DNA from: Hyphomicrobiales bacterium
Lineage (GTDB): Bacteria > Pseudomonadota > Alphaproteobacteria > Rhizobiales > Rhizobiaceae
Direction of reading: 5' to 3'
DNA: 64,000 nt
Assembly: GCA_900474095.1 (NCBI GenBank)
Contig: UCOA01000058.1
Span: 1 to 64,000 of the forward strand
Shown: positions 36,759 through 46,227 of the stretch, piece by piece
Numbering within the stretch: position 1 is the stretch's first letter
Layout of the letters: each line of letters starts with the position of its first letter
Program-made: the position numbers and the translations under genes
The notes under the pieces: model-generated
Told to the model about the DNA's origin: nothing
Databases searched by the model: none
What the model saw: the letters and a program-made list of their open reading frames with translations, nothing else

Positions 36759-37481
36759 TTACTGCGCGGCCTGGCGCGGCTGCTGCAGCTTCTCGTCGAT
36801 CTGGCGCGAAAGGATGGCCGAGAACTCGTCGGCAAAGCCTTCCATGCGGGATGTGATCTTGCCGGCGTCGGCGGAGAACTTGTTGTATGCGATAACTGCC
36901 GGGATAGCGGCAAGGAGGCCGATTGCCGTTGCCAAAAGCGCCTCGGCGATACCGGGGGCAACGACTGCGAGGTTGGTCGACTTCGAACCGGCGATCGCCT
37001 GGAACGAGGTCATGATGCCGACGACGGTTCCGAACAGGCCTACGAACGGACCGGCCGAGCCGATGGTGGCAAGCGAACCAAGCCGCGCCTCGAGCGTCTC
37101 GGATTCGCGCGAGAGCGTCACATCCATCGCCCGGTCGATACGCATCTGCAGCCCGATCGGGGAACGGGCGCCCCGCTCGAAGGACTTCTTCCACTCGCGC
37201 ATGGCGGAAACGAAGATCGCGCCCATGCCGGAGGTTTGCCGATCCGACAGCGTCCGGTAGAGCTCCTCAAGGGACTGACCCGACCAGAACACCTGTTCGA
37301 AGGCGTCCAATTGGCGGCGAACCTTGCCGTATTTCAGCGTCTTGTCGACGACGATCGCCCAGGTCCAGACGGAGGCACCAATCAGCCCCAGCATCACCAG
37401 CTTGACGACGAAGCCCGCTTCCATGAATAGCGACCACAGCGTTACGTCCGTCGTCGCCGCAGCCAATCCAACCTGTTCCAT
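36759..37481 (-). CDS. tolQ: Tol-Pal system protein TolQ
   Basis: Inner-membrane motor subunit, ExbB/TolQ family, using proton flow to energise TolA. 240 residues with three transmembrane helices (about 10-40, 130-160, 170-195). Key signatures: LATIGSAGPFVGLFGTVVGI and GIAEALLATAIGLLAAIPAV. ATG 37481 (MEQVGLAA) is preferred over upstream in-frame ATG 37547, which adds a non-conserved segment. It should head the tolQRAB operon because the ybgC gene usually next to it lies 3.2 kb upstream, separated by ligD. Confidence 0.95.
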   Translation of the reverse strand: MEQVGLAAATTDVTLWSLFMEAGFVVKLVMLGLIGASVWTWAIVVDKTLKYGKVRRQLDAFEQVFWSGQSLEELYRTLSDRQTSGMGAIFVSAMREWKKSFERGARSPIGLQMRIDRAMDVTLSRESETLEARLGSLATIGSAGPFVGLFGTVVGIMTSFQAIAGSKSTNLAVVAPGIAEALLATAIGLLAAIPAVIAYNKFSADAGKITSRMEGFADEFSAILSRQIDEKLQQPRQAAQ

Positions 37482-37797
37482 AGTCTCAAATCCCCGAATC
37501 CAAACACCCGGCAAGAGCAGTCTCATGCTCACAGCCAGGTAGCTCAAACGTCATTGTTGCAAGATTGACCCGGCAGCTGCCGATAACCGGCGTCATGCCG
37601 GTCTTTAAGCTTCCTGTCTGCCTTCTTGCCTTCAATCTTGGTGAAAGGATGACGTGCACCGCACAAAACCCTAATAGGGGCATTAAGACATCATTATGGT
37701 TAAGGGAGTGTTACTTTATTGCGCTGCAATCGCGACGGACGATAGCAGGAAACAGACCGCTCCGGGAACATTCCACCGCCGCCCGCGTTAGCCGGCC
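37482..37797. promoter_or_regulatory. tolQ / small-protein divergent intergenic region with CtrA-type half-sites
   Basis: This 316-bp gene-free stretch should contain promoters for tolQ (minus) and the 90-residue protein gene (plus). On the minus strand it carries TTAACCAT at 37696-37703 and TTAATG shortly after, 13 bases apart, not a full CtrA box. A CGGCATGACGCCGG-type hairpin lies near 37588-37602. No reading frame is convincing. Confidence 0.45.
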
Positions 37798-38070
37798 ATG
37801 AGCATCAACACACCGAAGAAATCACAAAAACGCCCAGCACGGCCGCATTTCGATCATCGCGACCGCCTCATACTTGCACTCTACGCGCAGCTCCGTTCCG
37901 AGCGGGAAACCCGCGAGGCGTTGGAATGGGCGATCGAGAATGACGCCATATCGCCCGAGGTGCTGCAGGCGATGGTATCCGACCCCGTCCCCGTCATTAC
38001 CAGCGAGGATGTGGCAGCGCTCGAGCGCCTGCTCGCCCGCGATACGAACAACCGGGACATTCCGCACTAG
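37798..38070 (+). CDS. Small hypothetical protein upstream of ligD
   Basis: A 90-residue, basic-then-acidic protein, mostly helical (RDRLILALYAQLRSERETRE, EALEWAIENDAISPEVLQAM). No signal peptide, membrane segment or recognised domain. It lies 21 bases before ligD on the same strand and is probably co-transcribed, so a role tied to end-joining is possible but unsupported by motif. The ribosome site is weak. Confidence 0.55.
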   Translation: MSINTPKKSQKRPARPHFDHRDRLILALYAQLRSERETREALEWAIENDAISPEVLQAMVSDPVPVITSEDVAALERLLARDTNNRDIPH

Positions 38071-38091
38071 CGTCTCGCGGGAGGCATGGCC

Positions 38092-40725
38092 ATGGTTCAG
38101 CACCACGATTCCCTCGCCGAATACAATCGAAAACGCGACTTTAGCAAAACATCTGAGCCGAAGGGTGCGGCGAGACGGTCGAAATCCGGCAAACTTTTCC
38201 TGATCCAGAAACATGACGCCACCCGGTTGCACTATGATTTCCGGCTTGAATGGAAGGGCGTTCTGAAAAGCTGGGCGGTCACGCGCGGACCGAGCCTCAA
38301 CCCTGCAGACAAGCGTCTTGCCATACGCACCGAGGACCATCCGCTGGCCTATGGCGATTTCGAGGGCACTATTCCGGACAAACAATATGGCGGCGGCACG
38401 GTGATGCTATGGGATACCGGCTGGTGGGAGCCGGACGACGACCCCGACGAGGGCCTGAAGGAAGGCAAGCTGACATTCCATCTCCACGGTCAGCGCATGC
38501 ATGGCGGCTGGGCGCTGGTGCGGATGAAACCGCGGGACGACGAGAAACGCGAGAACTGGCTGCTGATCAAGGAAGACGACGAGGACGCCGAACCCGACGG
38601 CGAAAGCCTGCTCATGGAAAACACGACAAGCGTGAAGACCGGCCGTTCCATGGACGAGATCGCTTCGGGCCGCGGTGAAAAGAGGTCCCATGTCTGGCAG
38701 TCCAACAGGAGTGCCACGGAAAACGTCAGGGCGGGTGCCGTTGCTGCGGGCGAAATGCCTTCTCGCCGAAGCGCGACGATGCAGACCGGCAAAAAGCCTG
38801 CGTTTCAAAAACCGCAGCTTGCAACCCTCGTCTCCGAGGCCCCCGCAGGCGAGGACTGGCTGAACGAGGCAAAGTTCGACGGCTACCGACTGATGGTCGC
38901 CATCGGCAAGGGGGGTGTCACCTGCTTCACTCGCACCGGCCTCGACTGGACGGAAAAATTCCCCGACATCATCGAGGGTTTTTCCGACCTCGATTGCAAG
39001 AGTGCATTGATCGACGGTGAAGCGGTCGCCGCTTCCGGAGAAGGATCCAAATTTTCCGCCCTGCAAAAGGCGTTGAAGAGCGGTGGGGAAACGCGGTTCT
39101 ATGCCTTCGACCTGCTGCATCTGAATGGCAGGGACCTGCACAAGAAGCCACTGATCGAGCGCAAGCGGGCACTCAAGACGCTGATCGAGACTCTGGGCGG
39201 CAGCCGGTCGGTTCAATATAGCGAGCATGTCCAGGGCAACGGCGAGAAGGTTTTTCTAGCCATGTGCCGGGCTGGGCAGGAGGGCATCATCGCCAAGCGC
39301 TCGGATGCCTCCTATCGCGAGGGGCGCGTCGGCAGCTGGCTGAAAATCAAATGCACCAAAAGGCAGGAGTTCGTCATCGGCGGTTATTCGCCGTCCGACA
39401 AACCCGGCCGCGCCTTCGCCTCGTTGCTCGTGGGCGCGTATCAGAATGGCAAATTCGTTTATCAGGGCCGCGTCGGAACTGGATTCAATGGAGAGACGAT
39501 GGAGGATCTGGCGTCCCGTTTTGCAAAGCTGAAAAGCGAGAAGCCGGCCTTCGACGCCGTACCGCGCGAGATCGCGCGTGGCGCCGTCTGGCTCAAACCA
39601 AAACTGGTCGCCGAGATCGATTTCACCGAATTTACCGATGATGGCCACATCCGCCACGGGGCCTTCGAGGGCCTGCGCGAGGACAAGGAGGCAACCGCCG
39701 TGACACTGGAATCCGAAAAACCCGTCTCCACGACAGCCGCGGAGAAGAAAGCGGCCAAGCGCAAAACGCCCTCGGACGCAACCGCCACCGCGAGCAACTC
39801 GACGCCAAAACGCAAGGGGACCGATGCCGAGGGCGATGTGCTCGGCATCCGTATTTCGCATGCCGACCGCCTGCTGTTTTCGGATCCGGACATCACCAAG
39901 ATCGACCTCGCCCGCTACTACGGCGTCGTCGCCGGCCGCATGCTGCCGTTTGCCGCCAGGCACCCGGCCTCGATCCTGCGCTGCCCGCAGGGGCCGGATC
40001 ATCAATGCTTCTACCAGAAACACGCCGGCGACGGATTTCCGGACGAAATCCATCAGGTGCCGATCGAGGAATCGGACGGCGACGTGGCCAACTATCTCTA
40101 TGTCGATGACGCGGAAGGCCTCGCCGCCGCCGTGCAGATGGGCACGGTCGAATTCCACATCTGGGGCTCGACGGTCGACAGGCTCGATGCCGCCGACCGC
40201 CTCGTCTTCGATCTCGATCCCGATCCGAGCGTGACATTTGAAACCGTGAAGACGGCGGCCGTCGATCTGCGCAAGACACTGGAGGATATCGGCCTTAAAT
40301 CGCTCGCCATGGTTTCTGGCGGCAAGGGTATTCACGTCATCGTGCCGCTTTCCCGCAACGCCGTCTGGGACGATGCCAAAGCATTTGCCAAGGCGCTGTC
40401 CATCAAGATCGCCGATCAGGACCCGGACCACTACATCGCCACCATGTCGAAGGCGAAACGCAAGGGCCGCATCTTCATCGACTGGCTGCGCAATGAACGC
40501 GGCGCAACCGCCGTGGCCCCCTATTCCATCCGAGCCCGCAAGAGCGGTCCGGTCGCGACACCGGTGACTTGGGAGGAACTCGCCGATCTCGATGCCGCCA
40601 ACAGCTTCCATATTCCGGATATCATCGCCAGGATCGACGAGGGAAGCGACCCGTGGGCTGAGGCAAAAGACTGGAAACAGAGCCTGACCAGGGCGATGCT
40701 GAAAGCGGCGGGCGCCGAGAGCTGA
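38092..40725 (+). CDS. ligD: Multidomain DNA ligase D (phosphoesterase-ligase-polymerase)
   Basis: LigD repairs double-strand breaks with Ku in bacterial end-joining. 877 residues with all three modules. The N-terminal 3'-phosphoesterase spans about 1-185 (LIQKHDATRLHYDFRLEWKG, AYGDFEGTIP). The ATP-dependent ligase spans about 235-540, with nucleotidyl Lys261 in NEAKFDGYRLM and motifs LIDGEAVA, QEGIIAKR and WLKIKC. A Lys/Ala/Thr-rich linker follows, then the primase-like polymerase about 595-870 (LVFDLDPDP, VSGGKGIHVIVPL, NERGATAVAPYSIRA). ATG 38092 has GGGAGG at good spacing; ATG 38086 is too close. No Ku gene is in the window. It lies inside the tol-pal region in opposite orientation. Confidence 0.95.
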   Translation: MVQHHDSLAEYNRKRDFSKTSEPKGAARRSKSGKLFLIQKHDATRLHYDFRLEWKGVLKSWAVTRGPSLNPADKRLAIRTEDHPLAYGDFEGTIPDKQYGGGTVMLWDTGWWEPDDDPDEGLKEGKLTFHLHGQRMHGGWALVRMKPRDDEKRENWLLIKEDDEDAEPDGESLLMENTTSVKTGRSMDEIASGRGEKRSHVWQSNRSATENVRAGAVAAGEMPSRRSATMQTGKKPAFQKPQLATLVSEAPAGEDWLNEAKFDGYRLMVAIGKGGVTCFTRTGLDWTEKFPDIIEGFSDLDCKSALIDGEAVAASGEGSKFSALQKALKSGGETRFYAFDLLHLNGRDLHKKPLIERKRALKTLIETLGGSRSVQYSEHVQGNGEKVFLAMCRAGQEGIIAKRSDASYREGRVGSWLKIKCTKRQEFVIGGYSPSDKPGRAFASLLVGAYQNGKFVYQGRVGTGFNGETMEDLASRFAKLKSEKPAFDAVPREIARGAVWLKPKLVAEIDFTEFTDDGHIRHGAFEGLREDKEATAVTLESEKPVSTTAAEKKAAKRKTPSDATATASNSTPKRKGTDAEGDVLGIRISHADRLLFSDPDITKIDLARYYGVVAGRMLPFAARHPASILRCPQGPDHQCFYQKHAGDGFPDEIHQVPIEESDGDVANYLYVDDAEGLAAAVQMGTVEFHIWGSTVDRLDAADRLVFDLDPDPSVTFETVKTAAVDLRKTLEDIGLKSLAMVSGGKGIHVIVPLSRNAVWDDAKAFAKALSIKIADQDPDHYIATMSKAKRKGRIFIDWLRNERGATAVAPYSIRARKSGPVATPVTWEELADLDAANSFHIPDIIARIDEGSDPWAEAKDWKQSLTRAMLKAAGAES

Positions 40726-41169
40726 TCAGCCCTGCCCCAAAAACTTCTTGCCCAGCGCCTCCGGCAGCCGCCTCGGTCGGCCTTGTCCGTTGATCACGGC
40801 AATGATTACCTTGGCGGCGATGAGCAGCGTACCCTCACGGCGGACTTCCTGGCTCAGCACCATCTTGGCACCGCCCGCCTTCTCGGTCGTCGTGGTGATC
40901 GTCAGAATGTCGTCCATGCGCGCCGGCGCCTTGAAGTCGATTTCCATGCGATGGACGACGAAGACGAGACCTTCCACGTCCCCCTCAATCGCCATCGTCG
41001 CCTGCTCGACACCGAGCAGCCGCAGATAGTCTGTGCGGGCCCGCTCCATGAAATGCAGATAACGGGCGTGATAGACCACGCCGGAGAAATCTGTGTCCTC
41101 GTAATAGACCCGCTGCACCAGTCGGTGTCCGTGATCTGTCAGTTCGCCGGAAAGCGCGATCAACGTCAT
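40726..41169 (-). CDS. ybgC: Tol-Pal-associated acyl-CoA thioesterase YbgC
   Basis: Hot-dog-fold thioesterase of 147 residues. The catalytic region VYYEDTDFSGVVYHARYLHFMERARTDYL, here near residues 20-48, carries the conserved Asp and the YHARYL motif of 4-hydroxybenzoyl-CoA thioesterase relatives. It normally heads the tol-pal operon; here it is separated from tolQ by the plus-strand ligD pair. The stop directly abuts the ligD stop (convergent). GAGG lies upstream of the ATG. Confidence 0.92.
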   Translation of the reverse strand: MTLIALSGELTDHGHRLVQRVYYEDTDFSGVVYHARYLHFMERARTDYLRLLGVEQATMAIEGDVEGLVFVVHRMEIDFKAPARMDDILTITTTTEKAGGAKMVLSQEVRREGTLLIAAKVIIAVINGQGRPRRLPEALGKKFLGQG

Positions 41170-41291
41170 TCAGAACCTCGGAAGTTTTCTTTTTCCTGTG
41201 GCGGAACAAACACCGTTTGGCAAGCATTGTCGTCCTGTCACATTCCATCCCTATCACCGTCACATATTTTCCACGTGAGGAGATTCCCTGC

Positions 41292-42512
41292 ATGAAAATC
41301 GCTGTCCTTGGCGGTGATGGCTTCGTCGGCTGGCCGACGGCCCTGCATTTGTCCGATGCCGGGCATGACATTCACATTCTCGACAATCTCTCGCGCCGCT
41401 GGATCGACACCGAACTCGGCGTCCAGTCGTTGACCCCGATGGATTCGATTCAGGAGCGAACCCGGATCTGGCACGCCGAAACGGGCCGCCGCATCCATTT
41501 TCACCTGATCGATCTCGCCCGCGATTACGAACTCCTCAAGAACTGGCTCGCTGAAAACCGTCCCGACGCCGTCATCCATTTCGCCGAACAGCGCGCAGCG
41601 CCCTATTCGATGAAGAGCGACCGGCACAAGAACTACACGGTCAACAACAACGTCAACGCGACCCATAACCTCTTGAACGCCTTGGTCGAGACAGGCCTCG
41701 ACGCGCATCTCGTTCATCTCGGCACGATGGGCGTCTATGGTTATTCGACTGTCGGCGCCGCAATCCCGGAAGGCTATCTGCCGGTTGGCATCGAGACTGA
41801 GGACGGCCGCACCGTCGCCCAGGAAATCCTCTATCCGGCCAATCCCGGCTCGATCTACCACATGACCAAGTGCTTGGATCAGTTGTTGTTCCAGTTCTAC
41901 GCCAAAAACGACGGCATGCGGATCACCGATCTGCACCAGGGCATCGTCTGGGGAACACACACCGAACAGACGCGCCGCCACACCCAGTTGATCAACCGTT
42001 TCGACTATGACGGCGACTATGGCACCGTGCTCAACCGCTTCCTCATTCAGGCGGCGATCGGCTATCCGCTGACGGTGCACGGCACCGGCGGCCAGACCCG
42101 CGCCTTCATCCATATCCAGGATTCGGTGCGCTGCATCGAGCTCGCTCTGATGAACCCGCCGCAGCGGGGCGCTCGTGTTGAAATCTTCAACCAGATGACC
42201 GAGACCCACCGCATCCGCGACCTGGCGGAAATGATCGCGGGCCTGACCGGCTCCGAGATCGCCTGGTTGCCCAATCCGCGCAAGGAAGCACCCGAGAACG
42301 ATCTCGTCGTGCGCAACGAGAAGTTCCGGGATCTCGGTCTCAATCCGACCACGCTTCAGGATGGCCTGCTTGCGGAAATCGTTGATGTCGGCCGGAAATA
42401 CGCCTACCGCGTCGACCGCAGCCGCGTCCCTGCGGTTTCGGCGTGGACGAAGGACATCGCCACCAAGATCAATCACGATCCGGAAGGCCGGAGGCTGAAA
42501 TCGGTTTCATGA
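41292..42512 (+). CDS. sqdB: UDP-sulfoquinovose synthase SqdB
   Basis: Makes UDP-sulfoquinovose from UDP-glucose and sulfite, the head-group donor for the sulfolipid SQDG. 406 residues, extended SDR family. The NAD motif is AVLGGDGFVGWP; the substrate region has HFAEQRAAPYSMKS, LGTMGVYG and the catalytic YHMTK; GVYG-SIYHMTKCLDQ and DLHQGIVWGTHTEQT are typical for SqdB. ATG 41292 has GAGGAG about ten bases upstream. Its stop overlaps the next ATG by ATGA. Sulfolipid is known in rhizobia, where it is dispensable for symbiosis in S. meliloti. Confidence 0.95.
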   Translation: MKIAVLGGDGFVGWPTALHLSDAGHDIHILDNLSRRWIDTELGVQSLTPMDSIQERTRIWHAETGRRIHFHLIDLARDYELLKNWLAENRPDAVIHFAEQRAAPYSMKSDRHKNYTVNNNVNATHNLLNALVETGLDAHLVHLGTMGVYGYSTVGAAIPEGYLPVGIETEDGRTVAQEILYPANPGSIYHMTKCLDQLLFQFYAKNDGMRITDLHQGIVWGTHTEQTRRHTQLINRFDYDGDYGTVLNRFLIQAAIGYPLTVHGTGGQTRAFIHIQDSVRCIELALMNPPQRGARVEIFNQMTETHRIRDLAEMIAGLTGSEIAWLPNPRKEAPENDLVVRNEKFRDLGLNPTTLQDGLLAEIVDVGRKYAYRVDRSRVPAVSAWTKDIATKINHDPEGRRLKSVS

Positions 42513-43381
42513 CGCAATCCGGTCTGGTTTCAGAAGGCATCGCAGCTTCCGGTCCCGCCGGATCGCGCGATGCGTTCGTCACGCTCGTGACGAACGCCGA
42601 CTACGCCATGGGAGCGACCGCGCTTGCCCGCTCCATAAGCTTGACGGGCACCGGCGCCGATATCGTTGTCCTTCACACCGGTGGCGTTGAAGCCGATCGG
42701 CTCACCCCGCTCGCCGATCTGGGATGCCGCCTCGTCGCCACTGATCTCTTGCCACTGTCGGACGCCTTCAACGAACGCCATGGGCGCAGAAATGTCCATC
42801 ATGCCGCCCCTTTTACCAAAGGCCGCAAGCCAGACTTCCACTCGCCGCTCGATAATTTGTGCAAGCTGCGGCTCTGGCAACTGGCGGAATACGACCGCTG
42901 CATCTTCATCGATGCCGACGCACTGGTTCTGAAGAACATCGACCGCTATTTCGCCTATCCCGAATTTTCCGCAGCACCCAACGTCTATGAGAGCCTTGCT
43001 GACTTCCACAGGCTGAACTCGGGCGTTTTCGTCGCCCGACCTTCACGCCGGACGTTCGAAGCCATGTTGACACGGCTGGACACGCCCGATGCCTTCTGGG
43101 CGCGCACCGACCAGACCTTTCTGCAGAATTTCTTTCCCGACTGGCACGGCCTGCCGGTCACGATGAACATGCTGCAATATGTCTGGTTCAACATGCCGGC
43201 GCTGTGGGATTGGGCGTCGATCGGCGTGCTGCATTACCAATATGAAAAACCTTGGGAAAAGGACCATCCGAAAAAAGAAAGGCTGCAACCTTTGATCGAT
43301 CTCTGGCATGCTTTCTTCAACGGACAGAACATTCCGAAGATCGCCGATCTGCCAAATCCGGGGTCGCCAAACCTCGACTGA
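42509..43381 (+). CDS. sqdD: Glycosyltransferase SqdD (GT8 type), sulfolipid synthesis
   Basis: A 290-residue glycogenin-like glycosyltransferase. It has the DAD metal motif in RCIFIDADALVLKNIDRYF and VTLVTNADYAMGATALARSI at the N-terminus. In R. sphaeroides and S. meliloti SqdD accompanies SqdB and is thought to help transfer sulfoquinovose to diacylglycerol. The ATG overlaps the sqdB stop by four bases, supporting coupling. Assignment rests on family plus operon position. Confidence 0.87.
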   Translation: MTQSGLVSEGIAASGPAGSRDAFVTLVTNADYAMGATALARSISLTGTGADIVVLHTGGVEADRLTPLADLGCRLVATDLLPLSDAFNERHGRRNVHHAAPFTKGRKPDFHSPLDNLCKLRLWQLAEYDRCIFIDADALVLKNIDRYFAYPEFSAAPNVYESLADFHRLNSGVFVARPSRRTFEAMLTRLDTPDAFWARTDQTFLQNFFPDWHGLPVTMNMLQYVWFNMPALWDWASIGVLHYQYEKPWEKDHPKKERLQPLIDLWHAFFNGQNIPKIADLPNPGSPNLD

Positions 43382-43393
43382 GCTCAGGAAATC

Positions 43394-44281
43394 ATGACAC
43401 GTGTTCTCGTTTCCGGCGGCACAGGCTATGCCGGCCGCTTCATCGTCGAGCACCTGCTGGAGCGCGGCTACAAGGTCACCGTCGGTGGCCGCACGGCGCC
43501 CGAACCGGGTTTCTTTTCGCAGGCCGTTCCCTTCGTTCCCCTGATTCTCGATCCCGAAGCAGACCAGATCGAGGCCTTCGACAACGTCTACTATTTCGTC
43601 CACGCGGCCTTCAATCACCTCCCGGGGAAATATCGCGGCGGCGAAGGCGACGATGCGGAAGGGTTCCGCCGGGCCAATCTGGAGGGAAGCGTGCGCCTCT
43701 TCGAAACGGCGCGCGACGCCGGCGTCCGCCGCTGCGTCTTCCTGTCGAGCCGCGCCGTGTACGGCCCGCAAGCCGCCGGCGCCCTGCTGGAGGAAGGCAT
43801 GCTTGCCAGGCCCGATACGCTGTATGGCGAAATCAAGCTGCAGGCCGAGCGCAGCCTGCTTTCGCTTTGCGGCCATGGCTTTGTCACCGCCAGCCTACGG
43901 GCCACGGGAATCTATGGTCCCGCAGGCCCGGGCCGCACACACAAATGGGCATCACTTTTCGATGACTACGTCTCGGGAAGGATCGTTTCCTCGCGTGTAG
44001 GGAGCGAAGTGCATGGCGAAGATGTCGCCAAGGCCGTCCGATTGATGCTGGAGGTCGATACGGTGCGGATCAATGGCAGGACGTTCAACACATCGGACAT
44101 CCTGACCGGTAACCGCGAAATTCTTTCGATCCTTCAACGGGCCACCCGCTGTCCGCATCCGCTGCCGGAAGCAGCAGACAGCAAAAGCTACAATCGGATG
44201 GGAACCTGCAAGATCGAATCACTGGGCTGGAAGCCAGGTGGAAGGGACCTGCTACAGCGGACGATCGAACAGCTGGCTTAG
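43394..44281 (+). CDS. sqdC: SDR-family NAD-dependent epimerase/dehydratase, SqdC-like
   Basis: A 295-residue extended SDR protein. The NAD motif is VSGGTGYAGRFIVEHL; the Ser/Tyr/Lys set appears as FLSSRAVYGP and DTLYGEIKLQAERSL. It is third in the sqdB-sqdD cluster, 12 bases after sqdD. The S. meliloti cluster is sqdBDC, so this is most likely sqdC, which is a reductase-like protein of unclear activity. The name is position-based. Confidence 0.75.
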   Translation: MTRVLVSGGTGYAGRFIVEHLLERGYKVTVGGRTAPEPGFFSQAVPFVPLILDPEADQIEAFDNVYYFVHAAFNHLPGKYRGGEGDDAEGFRRANLEGSVRLFETARDAGVRRCVFLSSRAVYGPQAAGALLEEGMLARPDTLYGEIKLQAERSLLSLCGHGFVTASLRATGIYGPAGPGRTHKWASLFDDYVSGRIVSSRVGSEVHGEDVAKAVRLMLEVDTVRINGRTFNTSDILTGNREILSILQRATRCPHPLPEAADSKSYNRMGTCKIESLGWKPGGRDLLQRTIEQLA

Positions 44282-44283
44282 TG

Positions 44284-45186
44284 CTATCCGAGATCGATAA
44301 CGACGATTTCCGGCGGCGAACCGAAACGGATCGGTGCGATCGAGCAGCCGAGGCCGCCCGAAATGATGATATTTCGACCATCCTCGACAACATGGCCATA
44401 GGCATAACGATCACCGAACCGCGACGGCACGACAGGAGAATGACCGAAAAGACGCACCTGGCCACCGTGGGTATGTCCCGACATCGTCAGCGAAACGCGT
44501 TTTGGTACCTTGGGAAAAATATCGGGCTCATGCGCAAGCAGGATGACAGGCGCGTCGTCGCTGACTTGCGCCAGGGTTCCGCTAAGATCGTCAAGACCCG
44601 TCATGTATTGGCGATTCCACGTCTTGCCCGGCAGAAGGGCCAGTTGATCCTCAAGACCGGCGAGCCAAAATCCATGCCCGTCCTTTTCCAGGCGGACCGC
44701 CTGATTGCCGTAAACCGGGATGCCGACATCTCTCAGGGCGCGGTGCCCGAAGGTATCGCCGCCGCCGCTCTTCTGAGCGTCCTTGTCTTCCCACCAGTCG
44801 TGATTGCCAAGAATGGCGTGGACGCCGAGAGGCGCCCTCAAGGTTGCAAGCGCCTTCGACCATTCGCTTGAATGCACGTAGCGTGTGACCAGATTCATGC
44901 CCGTGGCATAATCTCCGAGAAGAACCGTGACATCACCGCCGAGCGTATTGGCATGGGCGCAAATGGACGCAATGCGACTGGCCGACATCCAGGGCTCGCA
45001 GGCGTGAATGTCCGCCAAGGCAACCACCCGCAGCTTGAGCCCCGACGTCCAGCCCGGCGGCGTCAGCTTGTAGCGCGTGACATTGAGCCGGACGAGCGGC
45101 TCGAAGGCGAAGGCATAGCCGCCGAGCGCCATCATCCCCGTGACGCTACCGCCGAGAAATTTCAGAAAGCCCCGCCGGGTGATCAC
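44284..45186 (-). CDS. Tat-exported metallophosphoesterase (YkuE type)
   Basis: A 300-residue calcineurin-like phosphoesterase. The N-terminus ITRRGFLKFLGGSVTGMMAL looks like a twin-arginine signal. Metal-binding motifs are visible: ALADIHACEPW (variant of D-x-H), LLGDYATG, LGNHDWWE, and SGHTHGGQVRLFG. Related enzymes hydrolyse phosphodiesters or lipid pyrophosphates in the envelope; the substrate is unknown. GTG 45186 directly follows the ruvB stop, so it may be read from the ruv transcript. It is convergent with the sqdC-like gene, whose stop lies two bases away. Confidence 0.85.
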   Translation of the reverse strand: MITRRGFLKFLGGSVTGMMALGGYAFAFEPLVRLNVTRYKLTPPGWTSGLKLRVVALADIHACEPWMSASRIASICAHANTLGGDVTVLLGDYATGMNLVTRYVHSSEWSKALATLRAPLGVHAILGNHDWWEDKDAQKSGGGDTFGHRALRDVGIPVYGNQAVRLEKDGHGFWLAGLEDQLALLPGKTWNRQYMTGLDDLSGTLAQVSDDAPVILLAHEPDIFPKVPKRVSLTMSGHTHGGQVRLFGHSPVVPSRFGDRYAYGHVVEDGRNIIISGGLGCSIAPIRFGSPPEIVVIDLG

Positions 45187-46227
45187 TCAATCGTCCTCTT
45201 GGAACAGGCGGAACTGGGTGGCCTCCAGATCCTTAGGCACCTGCAATCCAAGATGTTTCCACGCATTTGCGGTTAAAACACGTCCACGCGGCGTGCGCTG
45301 GATGAAGCCCTGCTGGATCATATAGGGCTCGATGATGTCCTCGATCGCATCGCGCGGTTCCGAAAGCCCGGCGGCGATCGTTTCGATGCCGACCGGACCG
45401 CCGCCGAAATTGAGCGCGATCATGGTGAGATAGCGCTTGTCCAGTTGATCCAGGCCCATATTGTCGACCAGAAGCCGCGTCAGCGCCTCGTCGGCGATCT
45501 GCTTGGTCACCGCCTCGGCTTTTGCCACCTCGGCGAAATCGCGCACGCGGCGCAACAGTCTACCGGCAATTCGCGGCGTTCCGCGTGAGCGGCGCGCGAT
45601 TTCGCGGGCACCGTCATCGGTAATGCCAAGCCCCATCAGCCGGGCGCCGCGCCGAACGATCAGCTCCAGTTCTTCGACCGTATAGAAACTCAAGCGCACC
45701 GGAATGCCGAAACGATCGCGCAACGGCGTCGTCAGAAGGCCGAGCCGCGTGGTAGCTGCGACAAGCGTGAACTTCGACAGGTCGATCTTCACCGAGCGCG
45801 CCGCCGGCCCTTCGCCGATGATCAGATCAAGTTGAAAGTCCTCCATCGCGGGATAGAGAATTTCCTCGACCGCCGGGTTGAGCCGGTGGATTTCATCGAT
45901 GAACAGCACATCGCGGTCTTCGAGGTTGGTCAAAAGCGCCGCGAGATCGCCCGCCTTGGCGATCACCGGTCCCGAGGTCGAGCGGAAGTTGACGCCGAGT
46001 TCCTTGGCCATGATCTGCGCCAGCGTCGTCTTGCCAAGGCCGGGCGGACCGACGAACAGCACGTGATCCAACGCCTCGCCACGGTTCTTCGCCGCCTGGA
46101 TGAACACCTTCAGGTTGGCGCGGGCCTCCGCCTGGCCGGTAAACTCGTCCAACGACTGCGGCCGCAGCGTCGTATCGAGGTCCTCGCCCCGCTTCTCCGG
46201 TGTGATCAGGCGTGCGGCATCGGTCAT
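45187..46227 (-). CDS. ruvB: Holliday junction helicase RuvB
   Basis: Hexameric AAA motor that drives branch migration with RuvA. 346 residues. Walker A GPPGLGKT (60-67), Walker B LFIDEIHR, sensor 1 region [18 protein letters not shown] and the C-terminal winged helix ([20 protein letters not shown]) are intact. ATG 46227 overlaps the upstream vapC stop by the four bases ATGA, so ruvB translation is likely coupled to the toxin gene. A toxin-antitoxin pair separates it from ruvA. Confidence 0.97.
   Translation of the reverse strand: MTDAARLITPEKRGEDLDTTLRPQSLDEFTGQAEARANLKVFIQAAKNRGEALDHVLFVGPPGLGKTTLAQIMAKELGVNFRSTSGPVIAKAGDLAALLTNLEDRDVLFIDEIHRLNPAVEEILYPAMEDFQLDLIIGEGPAARSVKIDLSKFTLVAATTRLGLLTTPLRDRFGIPVRLSFYTVEELELIVRRGARLMGLGITDDGAREIARRSRGTPRIAGRLLRRVRDFAEVAKAEAVTKQIADEALTRLLVDNMGLDQLDKRYLTMIALNFGGGPVGIETIAAGLSEPRDAIEDIIEPYMIQQGFIQRTPRGRVLTANAWKHLGLQVPKDLEATQFRLFQEDD

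Noticed and set aside
39256-40611. 451-codon minus-strand open frame opposite ligD
   Set aside because: Antisense shadow of the polymerase domain; no motif or start signal.
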